This document shows, one piece after another, positions 15,728 through 25,162 of a stretch of 64,000 nt of DNA. How positions within the stretch are numbered: position 1 is the first letter of the stretch; every line of letters begins with the position of its first letter. A model generated the notes under the pieces. That model was given only the letters and a program-made list of their open reading frames with translations. It did not search any database and was not told where the DNA came from. This DNA is from JACMLD01 sp044223995 (GTDB lineage Bacteria > Bacteroidota > Bacteroidia > Chitinophagales > Chitinophagaceae). Position numbers and translations under genes: made by a program. The stretch covers positions 248,001 to 312,000 of the forward strand of contig JBGALE010000004.1 of the NCBI GenBank assembly GCA_044223995.1, written 5' to 3'.

Positions 15728-17383
15728 ATGAGCTTTAAAAATTTTAAAGTACCCTATGCCCAGGACGAACGTTATGCTAAAAAGGTAGCTTATTTTTCAA
15801 TGGAATTTGCCGTTCACCAGCCCCTCAAAATTTACAGCGGCGGTTTGGGTTTCTTATCCGGCTCACACATGCGCAGCGCCTACGAACTCAGGCAAAACCT
15901 GGTGGGCATTGGCATTCTCTGGAAATATGGCTACTACGATCAGGCACGCAACCAGGACCAAACCTTACAGGTAACCTGGATGGAAAAAAATTACAGCTTC
16001 CTGGAAGATACCGGTATCAAGTTCCAGGTAAATATTCATGAACACCCGGTTTGGGTAAAAGTATTTTATCTCAATCCTGAAACATTTCATACGGCGCCCA
16101 TTTTCCTGCTGAGCACCGATGTTCCGGAAAACGATTATGTATCGCAAACCATCACACACCGTTTGTACGATGCCAATGTGGCCACTAAAGTGGCGCAGTT
16201 TATTTTACTGGGTGTTGGCGGTGCAAAACTGATGGATGAAATTAATTTCAATCCCGATCTGTATCACCTCAATGAAGCACATGCCATCAGTGCTTCGTTT
16301 TACTTATACCAGAAATTTCACAAAAATATTGATGAGGTAAGGAAACGTCTCGTATTTACCACGCATACACCAGAAGAAGCAGGCAATGAAAAGCATGATA
16401 TTTTCCTCTGTCACAAGATGAGTTATTTCTGCGGGCTCAGCCTGGAGGAGACGCGCAAGCTGACTGGTATTACGGAAGACCAATTTAACCATTCACTGGT
16501 AGCATTGCGTTTTGCCAAACTGGCCAATGGTGTTTCGGCACTGCATGGTCATGTGTCAAGGGCCATGTGGAGCAAGTTTGAAGGTGTTTGCCCGATTATA
16601 TCCATCACCAACGCACAGAACTACCGTTACTGGGCCGACAAGCAATTGTATAAAAAACTGGAGGAGGGCGATGACTTCTGGTGGGACGATCGCAAAAAAT
16701 ATTTAAAGAAGCGGGCGTTTGAAATTGTGGCGGATCAAACGGGTAAGGTATTCGACCCGAATGTATTTACCATCGTATGGGCAAGAAGGTTTGCGGGTTA
16801 TAAAAGGGCAGAACTGATAACGAGAGATATCGACCGGTTTAATAAATTGACCAGTAATAAAAGATACCCTGTTCAAATCATCTGGGGCGGTAAACCATAC
16901 CCGATGGATTATCCCGCTATCAATGATTTCAATCACCTCGTGCATTTGAGTAAGGGATACAAAAATGTTGCGGTGGTCATTGGTTATGAACTGGGTCTTT
17001 CCAAGCGAATGAAACAGGCAGCAGATTGCTGGCTGAACAATCCACGTGTTCCGCGGGAAGCTTCCGGAACCAGTGGTATGACTGCAGCCATGAATGGTGC
17101 AGTGAATTTTTCTACCGATGACGGATGGATCCCGGAATTTGTCAATCATGGCAACAATGGTTTTGTAGTGCCCAAGGCAGATTATGCCAATATGCATGTA
17201 CACGAACAGGATGAATACGATTTGAACAAGCTGTATGATATCCTGGAAAAAGAAATCCTTCCACTGTATTACGACAGCTACGACACCTGGCGCCAGGTAG
17301 CGAAGAATGGTATGCGCGATGTACGTTACCAGTTTGAAAGCAACCGTATGGCACATGAGTATTACGATTTGCTGTATAAATAA
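15728..17383 (+). CDS. Short alpha-glucan phosphorylase-family protein (GT35-like), PLP lysine replaced
   Basis: 551 aa, cytosolic. The fold of short maltodextrin/alpha-glucan phosphorylases is recognisable: SMEFAVHQPLKIYSGGLGF near residue 25, DLYHLNEAHAISASF, VFTTHTPEEAGNEKHD, VWARRFAGYKRAEL and EASGTSGMTAAMNGAVNFS near residue 445. Phosphorylases release glucose-1-phosphate from glycogen or maltodextrin using PLP on a lysine in the EASGTxxMK motif. Here that position is Thr452 (ACT at 17081-17083), so the usual Schiff base cannot form. The enzyme may therefore work differently, e.g. as a glycosyltransferase, or bind PLP non-covalently. Assignment to the family is firm; phosphorylase activity is not. 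Confidence 0.8.
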   Translation: MSFKNFKVPYAQDERYAKKVAYFSMEFAVHQPLKIYSGGLGFLSGSHMRSAYELRQNLVGIGILWKYGYYDQARNQDQTLQVTWMEKNYSFLEDTGIKFQVNIHEHPVWVKVFYLNPETFHTAPIFLLSTDVPENDYVSQTITHRLYDANVATKVAQFILLGVGGAKLMDEINFNPDLYHLNEAHAISASFYLYQKFHKNIDEVRKRLVFTTHTPEEAGNEKHDIFLCHKMSYFCGLSLEETRKLTGITEDQFNHSLVALRFAKLANGVSALHGHVSRAMWSKFEGVCPIISITNAQNYRYWADKQLYKKLEEGDDFWWDDRKKYLKKRAFEIVADQTGKVFDPNVFTIVWARRFAGYKRAELITRDIDRFNKLTSNKRYPVQIIWGGKPYPMDYPAINDFNHLVHLSKGYKNVAVVIGYELGLSKRMKQAADCWLNNPRVPREASGTSGMTAAMNGAVNFSTDDGWIPEFVNHGNNGFVVPKADYANMHVHEQDEYDLNKLYDILEKEILPLYYDSYDTWRQVAKNGMRDVRYQFESNRMAHEYYDLLYK

Positions 17384-17411
17384 GTAAAAGCACTATTTCA
17401 TACAATCAGTC

Positions 17412-17442
17412 AACCTTCCTGCAAAAACGGGAAGGTTTTTTT
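17412..17442 (+). terminator. Rho-independent terminator after the phosphorylase-like gene
   Basis: AACCTTCC pairs with GGGAAGGTT across an A-rich loop, followed by a run of T residues ending at 17442. It lies about 30 bases after the stop at 17383. Confidence 0.75.
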
Positions 17443-17584
17443 ATTGTACCTGTTCAAATTGTGGATATTATTCCACGATTTTAATTCAATCTTTATTAAA
17501 TCCCTTTGTTTTCTCCATAAAAATATCTGGCAGCATTTTAGGTTTCCTACATACAGCAACACTTAATCATTTAAAAATAAAATT

Positions 17585-17731
17585 ATGAGAAGCCTATTGT
17601 ATTTAATTGCTGTGATATTAATCATTGGCTGGCTGTTTGGATTTTTTGTATACAGCGCCGGGGGATTGATCCATATCTTATTAATAATAGCAATTATCTC
17701 CCTGTTGCTTGCGGTAATACGAAGGGCATAG
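17585..17731 (+). CDS. lmo0937-family small membrane protein (48 aa)
   Basis: A 48-residue frame starting ATG at 17585 encodes MRSLLYLIAVILIIGWLFGF, then FVYSAGGLIHILLIIAIISL and a terminal LLAVIRRA. Two hydrophobic helices are joined by a G/S-containing turn and end in two arginines. This matches the short lmo0937-family (DUF5670) membrane proteins, frequent in Bacteroidota and often stress-related. It is too short for most gene callers. It sits alone between a terminator and the DUF4139 gene. Confidence 0.75.
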   Translation: MRSLLYLIAVILIIGWLFGFFVYSAGGLIHILLIIAIISLLLAVIRRA

Positions 17732-17889
17732 GGTTTCATATAGCAGGTTTAGTAGTTGATGGTCATTAGCCACTGCAGATGCAGTGGCTTTTTCTTTTTT
17801 ATGCCCTTCAAAATCTATCCACAGCATCGGCATTGTGTAATTCTTTGATGTGGTGCATCTATTCTGAAATCCCCATAAAAAATTACAGT

Positions 17890-19731
17890 ATGAAAAGAAA
17901 CAGCATGTTGCTGGCCGTTTTATTGCTGGCAGCCACCCAACTCTTTGCAGGCGATGACCGAAATACAGTCAGTGCGCCGCTAATATCAGCCATTGTATAC
18001 AGATCAGGTGCGGAACTGACCCATAGCGCAAGGGCAACCCTCAGGCAGGGGAGTAATGACCTCGTCATTGAAGGGCTGAGCAATGATCTTGATCTGAACA
18101 GTATCCAGATTGGCTGTGAAGGAAAAGTAACGATCATGTCAGTCGAGTTTTCGACAGATTATTTGAAACCGGTTGTTAAATCACCGCTTGTAAGAAAACT
18201 GGAAGATTCGCTGGAGACAGTCAGTAAAGAAATTTCCCGTTTATCTGTTTTGGCAAGTACTGATAAGGAAATGCTGGATTTGCTGAAAGCCAATAAAGAA
18301 ATACGCGGCACACAAACAGGGTTAAGTGTTACTGAACTGGTGAAGATGATGGATTATTATAAAGCGAAAACTCTGGAGCTGCAAAATGAACTGGCACAAT
18401 TCAGGGAAAAGGAATCCAGGCTTCGCGAGACCGTTGAAAAAATAAAATTACAGATCAGTGAAGAAGAGCAGAAAAATAATCAAAAGGGTGGAAGGCTGCT
18501 GTTACAATTAATGAACCCGGTGGCAGGCAGTTTTGATCTGACTATTTCTTATATTACTTCGAAAGCAAGTTGGAATCCGTCGTATGATATCAGGGTCGAT
18601 AATGTCAGCAAGCCTTTTAGCCTCATGTATAAGGCAAAGTTGGTGCAGACAACTGGCATCGACTGGAAAAAGGTAAAACTTTCGCTGGCTACTTCAATAC
18701 CAAATCAGCAAAACAACGCTCCATTGCTGCACAGTTGGTTTTTGTCTTATGTTAATCCTGTGGCAGATATTGAAGACAGGTTATACAAATCGAATTCCAT
18801 ACAATCTGTATTGGCGGGAAGAGTGCCTGGTATGGAAGTAGTGTCCAATGAATCGGTGGTTATTAATAATGATGCAAATGATAAGCTGCGGGTTAAATTA
18901 CGCGGACTTACAAGTATTAATTCTGCTGCCAGCCCCATTTATGTTGTAAATGGTATTGTTACAACAGTGGATGAAGTTGAAAAAATAGATCCAAACAATA
19001 TCAGAAGTATAGATGTATTAAAAAATAATGAAGCTACTTCCATTTATGGCGAACGCGCAGCCAACGGTGCGGTGGTGGTGACTCTTAAAGGTGATCTGGG
19101 AGATTATATTTCTGTTTCAGACAAAGCCCTCAATGTCACATTCGATATTGACATCCCTTACGATGTTCCCGATAATGGGAAAGAGCAAAACGTAGAACTG
19201 AAGGAATATACAGTGAACGGGGTGTTTAAATATTATGCAGTGCCCAAACTTGACAAAGATGCTTATTTGCTGTGCGAGGTATCGGACTGGGAACAATTGA
19301 ATCTATTGCCGGGCGAAGCCAATATTATTTTTGAAGGTACTTATACGGGTAAGACATTTCTTGATCCACAGTCAACAAAAGATACGTTCAACCTGACGCT
19401 GGGAAGAGATAAACGGATTGTTGTGAAAAGAGAAAAACTGAAAGATTTCAGCAGTGTAAAATTCCTGGGCAGTAATAAGAAGCAGGTAATTACGTATGAA
19501 TTGACCGTGAAGAATAATAAAAAAGAACCGGTACTGGTGCAGTTAAAGGATCAGTACCCGCTTTCCACCAATAAAGAGATTGAAGTGGAATTGCTTGAAA
19601 ATTCGGGCGCTGCCATCAATTCCGAGATCGGTGTATTGACATGGAGCCTGCAACTGGCGCCGGGCGAAAGCAAAAAAGTGAGAATGAGTTACAGTATTAA
19701 ATACCCAAAAGATAAGTTCGTCAATCAATAA
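17890..19731 (+). CDS. DUF4139 (MuiA-like) protein with an inserted TonB-receptor plug domain
   Basis: 613 aa from the ATG at 17890, which directly precedes a signal peptide (MLLAVLLLAATQLFAGDD); the longer frame adds 37 residues in front of it. Residues about 30-110 match the N-terminal DUF4140-like region, and about 120-210 form a coiled coil (KAKTLELQNELAQFREKESR). The DUF4139 beta-rich domain starts near 220 (VAGSFDLTISYITSKASWNP) and resumes after an insertion. That insertion, about residues 300-400, is a TonB-dependent-receptor plug: SVLAGRVPGMEV, LRGLTSINSAASPIYVVNGI, then IRSIDVLKNNEATSIYGERA. No beta-barrel follows. Probably periplasmic or outer-membrane-associated; function unknown. 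Confidence 0.85.
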   Translation: MKRNSMLLAVLLLAATQLFAGDDRNTVSAPLISAIVYRSGAELTHSARATLRQGSNDLVIEGLSNDLDLNSIQIGCEGKVTIMSVEFSTDYLKPVVKSPLVRKLEDSLETVSKEISRLSVLASTDKEMLDLLKANKEIRGTQTGLSVTELVKMMDYYKAKTLELQNELAQFREKESRLRETVEKIKLQISEEEQKNNQKGGRLLLQLMNPVAGSFDLTISYITSKASWNPSYDIRVDNVSKPFSLMYKAKLVQTTGIDWKKVKLSLATSIPNQQNNAPLLHSWFLSYVNPVADIEDRLYKSNSIQSVLAGRVPGMEVVSNESVVINNDANDKLRVKLRGLTSINSAASPIYVVNGIVTTVDEVEKIDPNNIRSIDVLKNNEATSIYGERAANGAVVVTLKGDLGDYISVSDKALNVTFDIDIPYDVPDNGKEQNVELKEYTVNGVFKYYAVPKLDKDAYLLCEVSDWEQLNLLPGEANIIFEGTYTGKTFLDPQSTKDTFNLTLGRDKRIVVKREKLKDFSSVKFLGSNKKQVITYELTVKNNKKEPVLVQLKDQYPLSTNKEIEVELLENSGAAINSEIGVLTWSLQLAPGESKKVRMSYSIKYPKDKFVNQ

Positions 19732-19763
19732 TGTTCCAGGGTGAGGGATGGCTGTTTCATGCG

Positions 19764-19794
19764 TTTGCCTGCCATGTGGCGGGCAAATTTTTTT
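19764..19794 (+). terminator. Rho-independent terminator after the DUF4139 gene
   Basis: TTTGCCTGCC (19764-19773) pairs with GGCGGGCAAA (one wobble) around an ATGT loop, followed directly by a run of seven T residues. Confidence 0.8.
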
Positions 19795-19817
19795 AAGTCC
19801 GCCAGTGATCCAATATC

Positions 19818-19855
19818 ATAGAATTAATTCTATAGTTAGATAGAATTTGTTCTAT
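19818..19855. promoter_or_regulatory. Twin palindromes two helical turns apart (operator-like)
   Basis: ATAGAATTAATTCTAT (19818-19833) is a perfect 16-bp palindrome. ATAGAATTTGTTCTAT (19840-19855) has the same ATAGAA/TTCTAT arms with a TTTG centre. The starts are 22 bp apart, so two dimers would bind the same face of the helix. They lie between the DUF4139 terminator and the giant glycosidase-like gene. Confidence 0.5.
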
Positions 19856-20277
19856 AGCCGATACTGATTTGCAGTATTAACTTTAGTGTACAATGATTTA
19901 TTGAAAGTTCCTGGTTATTTACAGTTATTGTCACTGACAGATATGGTGGAAAGAATAACGGTAACATATACCGGGAAATTTCCTTTACAGCAGAGAGGTT
20001 TACATATAATGAGTAGGTGTTAGTACTTACTATACAATCAATTTTTTACTTATAAACTATGTTTAAATGCTTATGTATAGTTGGTTGATTTTTTTCAAGG
20101 ATCTTTTGAAACCCAATGCAGGTAAGGGTTTCGGTAAATATTGCTGTAGTATGTTTTTTGAGTTGGTATTACCTGTTTGTAGTACTTAGGAAAAGGTAAG
20201 AATATGATAAGGTAATAAACGTTTTTATCCTGTTTCGACGGTTATAAAATTTAGTATCCTGTTAAAAACCATTCCGT

Positions 20278-23200
20278 ATGATGAAGAATCGTTTCATCCA
20301 CACGATTGTGTGCCCTTTATTGCTATGCTGTATCCATTTAGCAGCCGATGCGTATAATCTTCCTGCCAGCGATCCCCGCCTGGTAAAAAAGAATCCCGGT
20401 AAAAATCTTGCTGTTACCAGTGCCGGTTATATTAAACCAACCAGCAGTGGCGGTTCGTACCAGGCGTGCAGCGAAGCGGCCAGTTCTGTTACCATGCAGG
20501 TATACAGTGCGGGCGGCACTATTACAGTTGGCTCTGTCTTGTATACCGATGCTGCAGGTACACAGGTGTTGAATGGTAATTACAGTTGGTTTGCCTATTC
20601 AACTACCTATGCAGGTGCTGTAACAACTACATTGCATGTCTGGCCCGATGGAAATATACACGAGAATGTGGCCTGCACTGGTGGCACAGGTGGTGGTGGC
20701 GGTGGTGGTACTACCGGCGGATGGAGCATCAGTACCAATGTTGGTGCAAACGGTGGCTATAAAATTAAACCAGCCATTATCCGTGATTTATCCGGGTATG
20801 CCATCCGGGACAGATCGAAACCTGCTATGTTCTTTGATGGTTTTAATGAAGTTGATCCGGCGAATGGTGTACTTGATTTTATTGGTACTGCCGGTGCTAC
20901 TTATGGTTTGCCGCATCAGCAGGATGCAAAATATTATCCGCAGGGAAATGTCATTGGCCAGGGTGGCTCTACGGTGTATTATCCCGGCAACAGGGGTGTG
21001 CGAATCATATTTGATATGACTGGTGCAAGGGATATGAATGATACGACGAAGAAAGTAAAATTTACCAGTATCTATGCAGCGGAAGATTATACCGACGCTG
21101 GCGATACGCTCTATTTTTACAATTTTGATAAAGTATTCCGCGCATCACCATCACAACGCTGGTGGTATATGGCCAGGCCGGATTCGTTGCTGACACCATT
21201 TTTAAAAGTGGTGGGCAGCGGCGCCACCAGGACATGGAAGAGTTATGCTGTAAGCGACAGTATGCGGTATGTGATGGTACGTGCCGTGTTGCGTGATCGC
21301 GGAAATTATAAAACGGCACCCGGAATTACCGAGTTAATGATCTATGGCAAACGTTTGTACGACAGTACTACACTCGACAAACGACCCGATGTATATACAG
21401 GTGCGCTTCCCAATAAGAAAAAAGCATCACAAACATTTGATAAATCCGTTGGTACCAACCTGGGCCAGGGTTTTGATACATTACAATTGCAATATGATGG
21501 TTTGATCCGGATTTATGGCGGAAAAAATTACTGGGCTACACAAACCACGACGGCTACGGCTGGTTCGGAACAATACAAATTCGACAACTTCAATGATATT
21601 GGCCCCAAACAATATGCTGCATTTAAACGCGCTGGCACAAAATTCTGGTGGTCTATCCGCGGCGAGTCTGCCTGGTATGGCAGCAAGTACGGAGCGGCAC
21701 GTATCGATATCGATAATTATGGTATTGAACCAGAAGTGCCTTTCAGTTACAAACGGGAAGCGGATTTCTATTATAATTATGCAGCCAAATTTGGAACGGT
21801 GGCTGTTCCTGCCGGAAATACCCGCTGGACGGGAGATGCAGGTTATCCCAATGGACTTGGCCTTATAAGTTATGTGGAAGCTGGAAATGAAGATGAGTTG
21901 TCTGTATCGCCGCTTACTTCAGACGCGCATACTGCTGCCTGTTATGATGGTGCACAGGGAAATCTTGGATTGGGTGGCCGTACAGGTGTAAAAAGCGCCG
22001 ATCCGAATTTCAAATTAATTTACCCCGGTACGAGCGAACAGGACAGCCAGCGCGTAGATAATTATGTTTGGTTGTCAAAAATTACCCGTACCGATAATAA
22101 AGTAGCGGTAGATGCATTTAACTTTCACCGATACCTGAGGAATACCAATAACCTCAACCGCGAATTTCTTTGCAGCGATTTTGTCGGGGCACATGGGGAG
22201 AGTGCAGAAAAGGATAGTACCTTATTAAATAATACTGCATTTGCCAAAGCAGTATTCAATTACTGTGACAGCGACACAACAAAAGAAATATTTAACACAG
22301 AAAACGGGCTGGGCAACTGGGGCCATGAAACCTACGATGAATTGTATGCCTGTAATGTAGTGTACGATATTGGCAATATGGGAAAGATTACCTTACCTGG
22401 CCTGGATTCACTACAAAGCAAAGCTGTACTGATGTCAAGGTTTGAAATGATCACCAATGCGTCGCCGATACAGGGATACAACGAATACTTTTTTCATAAT
22501 TCTAACTACGGCCCGAATAATTTTCCGTTGTTTAGTTCTTATGGAAGGATCACCGGCAGGGATACAACTACCTACCGTGCCCAGGTATTCTACCCCTGGT
22601 GGTATTACCGCGCCGGTTTGTATTCGAGTTTGAAAGGTTATTATCCCGACAGTATATTATCATCCGCGGGAACTGGTTTATGGATCATCCGATTCAGGAA
22701 TGTAACAACACCTGATTCGGTTTGTTATGCGGTTTGGAAAGGTTCTTACGATGGTTCATCCCTGGCCAACCAGGTAATAAATGTTGGTAACATCACAGGA
22801 TCTGCGTTGAAGAAGACGATGTCGTTTACATCCATTATACCTTCTGCATCACCAGTTACGATTGTTAATAACAGCATTACTGTTACTGCTGCAGAAATAC
22901 CCTCGCTTTATTTTATCAGGGAAAAATCAACTATTGTTTTACAACCGCCGGTTGTCAATGCCGGTGCAGATATCAATATTGTATTACCGACCAGTTCGGT
23001 TACTACCAGTGGTACAGCAACTGCTGGCCCGGGTGCAGCCATTGCCAGTTACCTGTGGACCAAATTAAGCGGCCCTGCTTCTTATGCCATTGCCAGCAAT
23101 ACCTCGCCGGTGACGGGTATCAGCAGTTTATCGCAGGGAACTTATTCATTCCAATTATCAGCAACTGATAATAATGGTATGACCGCTGCGGATACTATGC

Positions 23201-24675
23201 TGGTGATAGTAGCACCTGCACCCATCAATATAGCGCCAACTGCCAACGCAGGCCCTGATATTATAACCAATACCAGTTCGGCGGCGATCAGTGGAACTGC
23301 GAGTGATGCGGATGGCTCTATTGCTTCTTATCTCTGGACAAAAATTTCAGGCCCTTCAGCAGGAACACTAAACAATGCAAATACTGCGACACTTGGATTA
23401 TCGGGTCTTGTAAATGGAACCTATAGTTTTCAATTGCAGGTAACCGACAACCAGGGCGCTACAGGAAAGGATAGCGTAAATGTTACAGTTAATATTGTAG
23501 TCTCCAACCAGCCTCCGGTTGCCGTAGCCGGAGCGGATATCACCATTACTACCAATTCGGTATTGTTAAACGCGTGGGGTACCAATGATCCGGATGGCTC
23601 CATCGCATCGTACCAGTGGACAAAGATTGCAGGGCCCTCATCCTGTACTATTACCAATGGTATTTATTCAACACCTACCATGTCAAACCTTATAACAGGT
23701 GTGTATAGTTTTCGGTTAATGGTTACTGATAACCTTGGTGCCACTGGTAGCGATACTATCAATGTTACCGTAAACCTGCCTGGTTCAAACATACCACCTG
23801 TAGCCAATGCAGGCGCTGATATTTCCATTACGTTGCCTGCAAATACAGTTACGTTGAGTGGAAGTGGTTCTTCGGATCCTGACGGAACAATTGCTGGCTA
23901 TGCATGGAGCAAGATCAGCGGGCCTTCACAGTTTAGCATCTCTGGTGCAAATACAGTTAACGCCAGCGTGAGCAACCTTGCGCAGGGCACCTATGCATTT
24001 CAACTGACAGCAACTGATAATAGTGGAGCACCAACTTCCGATACTGTACTGGTGATAGTGAATGCTGCCGGCACCAATAAAGCACCGGTAGCTGCAGCAG
24101 GCCCGGATGTCAGCATTACCACCAGTTCGGTATTACTGAATGCATGGGCAAGTAATGATCCTGACGGCTCAATTGTTTCTTACCAGTGGACAAAGATTGC
24201 GGGCCCTGCCACTTATTCAATAGCCAATGGTATTTATTCAACGCCCACCATGTCGAACCTGATGACAGGCGTGTATAGTTTTCGTTTAGTGGTTACGGAT
24301 AACCTGGGCGCGACTGGCAGTGATACCATCAATGTTACTGTCAACCTGCCAACAGGAGCTGCATCGAATGGATCAACTGTCTCCATTGCCGGTACTGATA
24401 ATTCAGCTATATTGGTAAGCTCCTGCAAATTGTATCCCAACCCGGTTGTGGGAAATATCCTGGCAGTAGAAATGGTCAATACCTATAAAGGAAACCTGCT
24501 GGTCAGCGTCTGTGATGTAAATGGTAAGGTGCTGAAGAGAATAAAATGGGTGAAGCCATCGGATGTATTTACGGGTAATATATTATTGCCACAGGTAAAT
24601 CCGGGTACATACCTGGTAAGCATTCAGCCGGAAGGTAATTTGCAACCGGTGATTTATAAAATAATCAGGCAGTAA
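20278..24675 (+). CDS. Secreted TIM-barrel glycosidase-like protein with five PKD-like repeats and T9SS sorting domain
   Basis: 1465 aa. A signal peptide spans about 1-26. A small domain (about 45-130) ends in a Cys and a Gly-rich linker (132-148). From about 155 (IKPAIIRDLSGYAIRDRSKP) to 870 is a large module that looks like a clan GH-A hydrolase: E538 in YVEAGNEDEL as putative acid/base and E675 in IFNTENGLGNW as putative nucleophile. Five PKD-like (K319L-type) repeats of about 90 residues follow (about 900-1375), each with NAGxDI, SDPDGSI-like and YSFQLxVTDNxGA segments. The C-terminus is a type A T9SS sorting domain (LYPNPVVGN to VIYKIIRQ). It is probably exported and anchored or released at the cell surface to act on a polysaccharide. 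The substrate and GH family cannot be named. The next gene is a paralog. Confidence 0.75.
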   Translation: MMKNRFIHTIVCPLLLCCIHLAADAYNLPASDPRLVKKNPGKNLAVTSAGYIKPTSSGGSYQACSEAASSVTMQVYSAGGTITVGSVLYTDAAGTQVLNGNYSWFAYSTTYAGAVTTTLHVWPDGNIHENVACTGGTGGGGGGGTTGGWSISTNVGANGGYKIKPAIIRDLSGYAIRDRSKPAMFFDGFNEVDPANGVLDFIGTAGATYGLPHQQDAKYYPQGNVIGQGGSTVYYPGNRGVRIIFDMTGARDMNDTTKKVKFTSIYAAEDYTDAGDTLYFYNFDKVFRASPSQRWWYMARPDSLLTPFLKVVGSGATRTWKSYAVSDSMRYVMVRAVLRDRGNYKTAPGITELMIYGKRLYDSTTLDKRPDVYTGALPNKKKASQTFDKSVGTNLGQGFDTLQLQYDGLIRIYGGKNYWATQTTTATAGSEQYKFDNFNDIGPKQYAAFKRAGTKFWWSIRGESAWYGSKYGAARIDIDNYGIEPEVPFSYKREADFYYNYAAKFGTVAVPAGNTRWTGDAGYPNGLGLISYVEAGNEDELSVSPLTSDAHTAACYDGAQGNLGLGGRTGVKSADPNFKLIYPGTSEQDSQRVDNYVWLSKITRTDNKVAVDAFNFHRYLRNTNNLNREFLCSDFVGAHGESAEKDSTLLNNTAFAKAVFNYCDSDTTKEIFNTENGLGNWGHETYDELYACNVVYDIGNMGKITLPGLDSLQSKAVLMSRFEMITNASPIQGYNEYFFHNSNYGPNNFPLFSSYGRITGRDTTTYRAQVFYPWWYYRAGLYSSLKGYYPDSILSSAGTGLWIIRFRNVTTPDSVCYAVWKGSYDGSSLANQVINVGNITGSALKKTMSFTSIIPSASPVTIVNNSITVTAAEIPSLYFIREKSTIVLQPPVVNAGADINIVLPTSSVTTSGTATAGPGAAIASYLWTKLSGPASYAIASNTSPVTGISSLSQGTYSFQLSATDNNGMTAADTMLVIVAPAPINIAPTANAGPDIITNTSSAAISGTASDADGSIASYLWTKISGPSAGTLNNANTATLGLSGLVNGTYSFQLQVTDNQGATGKDSVNVTVNIVVSNQPPVAVAGADITITTNSVLLNAWGTNDPDGSIASYQWTKIAGPSSCTITNGIYSTPTMSNLITGVYSFRLMVTDNLGATGSDTINVTVNLPGSNIPPVANAGADISITLPANTVTLSGSGSSDPDGTIAGYAWSKISGPSQFSISGANTVNASVSNLAQGTYAFQLTATDNSGAPTSDTVLVIVNAAGTNKAPVAAAGPDVSITTSSVLLNAWASNDPDGSIVSYQWTKIAGPATYSIANGIYSTPTMSNLMTGVYSFRLVVTDNLGATGSDTINVTVNLPTGAASNGSTVSIAGTDNSAILVSSCKLYPNPVVGNILAVEMVNTYKGNLLVSVCDVNGKVLKRIKWVKPSDVFTGNILLPQVNPGTYLVSIQPEGNLQPVIYKIIRQ

Positions 24676-24694
24676 TTGGTTCGGCATATATGAG

Positions 24695-24727
24695 AATAAC
24701 CCTGGAAACATTCCGGGGTTATTTTTT
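24695..24727 (+). terminator. Rho-independent terminator after the first giant gene
   Basis: AATAACCCTGG pairs with CCGGGGTTATT across a short A-rich loop and is followed by T residues. Confidence 0.8.
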
Positions 24728-24908
24728 AGATTGTTCGTTTAATTGATAATAATATAATCACATATCTGCGTTGACATGTGAATGGGATGTCATTGATTTG
24801 TTAATGGAACGGCTTAACATAACTGTTTTCGATATTATCACTTGTTAGTTTATTTTTTTGCTGATAATTTTTTGATTGATTCGTGTCAATTATTTACCTT
24901 TCAATCAT

Positions 24909-24927
24909 AAATTTACTAAGTAAATTT
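24909..24927. promoter_or_regulatory. Perfect 19-bp palindrome upstream of the second giant gene
   Basis: AAATTTACT-A-AGTAAATTT has perfect 9-bp arms around one base. It lies 235 bases before the start at 25163 and could be an operator. No regulator is encoded next to it. Confidence 0.35.
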
Positions 24928-25162
24928 CCGAACTAAATTTTACCGACCCCCTGGAAATCATTGTGCATAAACCTCTTCACCGTATTTTTTTCTCCACAAA
25001 TAAGAAAAATTTCTAGCACGATTTGTGCATCAGTTGAACCGGAAATTATTAACCGTTATAATTGTCATGTAATCAACGAGGGATGCTTGCGGAAAGAACT
25101 GATATTTCGCGGGCATAACCATCGTTCAATCCAATAGACATCCTATAGAAAACCCTACGCTT

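Larger units (their letters stand above)
19732..20277. other. 546-bp intergenic region before the first giant gene
   Basis: Contains the terminator at 19764-19794 and the twin palindromes at 19818-19855. About 390 A/T-rich bases follow in which I see no gene, including a loose direct repeat (TATACAATCAATTTTTT near 20029 and TATAGTTGGTTGATTTTTTT near 20076). A TAACTTTA segment at 19878-19885 resembles a -7 box with one mismatch. Confidence 0.5.
24676..25162. other. 487-bp intergenic region between the giant genes
   Basis: Holds the terminator at 24695-24727 and a palindrome at 24909-24927 in A/T-rich sequence. No gene seen. The presence of a strong terminator shows that the second giant gene has its own promoter. 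Confidence 0.55.

Noticed and set aside
16703..17356. 217-codon minus-strand frame opposite the phosphorylase-like gene
   Set aside because: Shadow of the conserved gene; no family resemblance.
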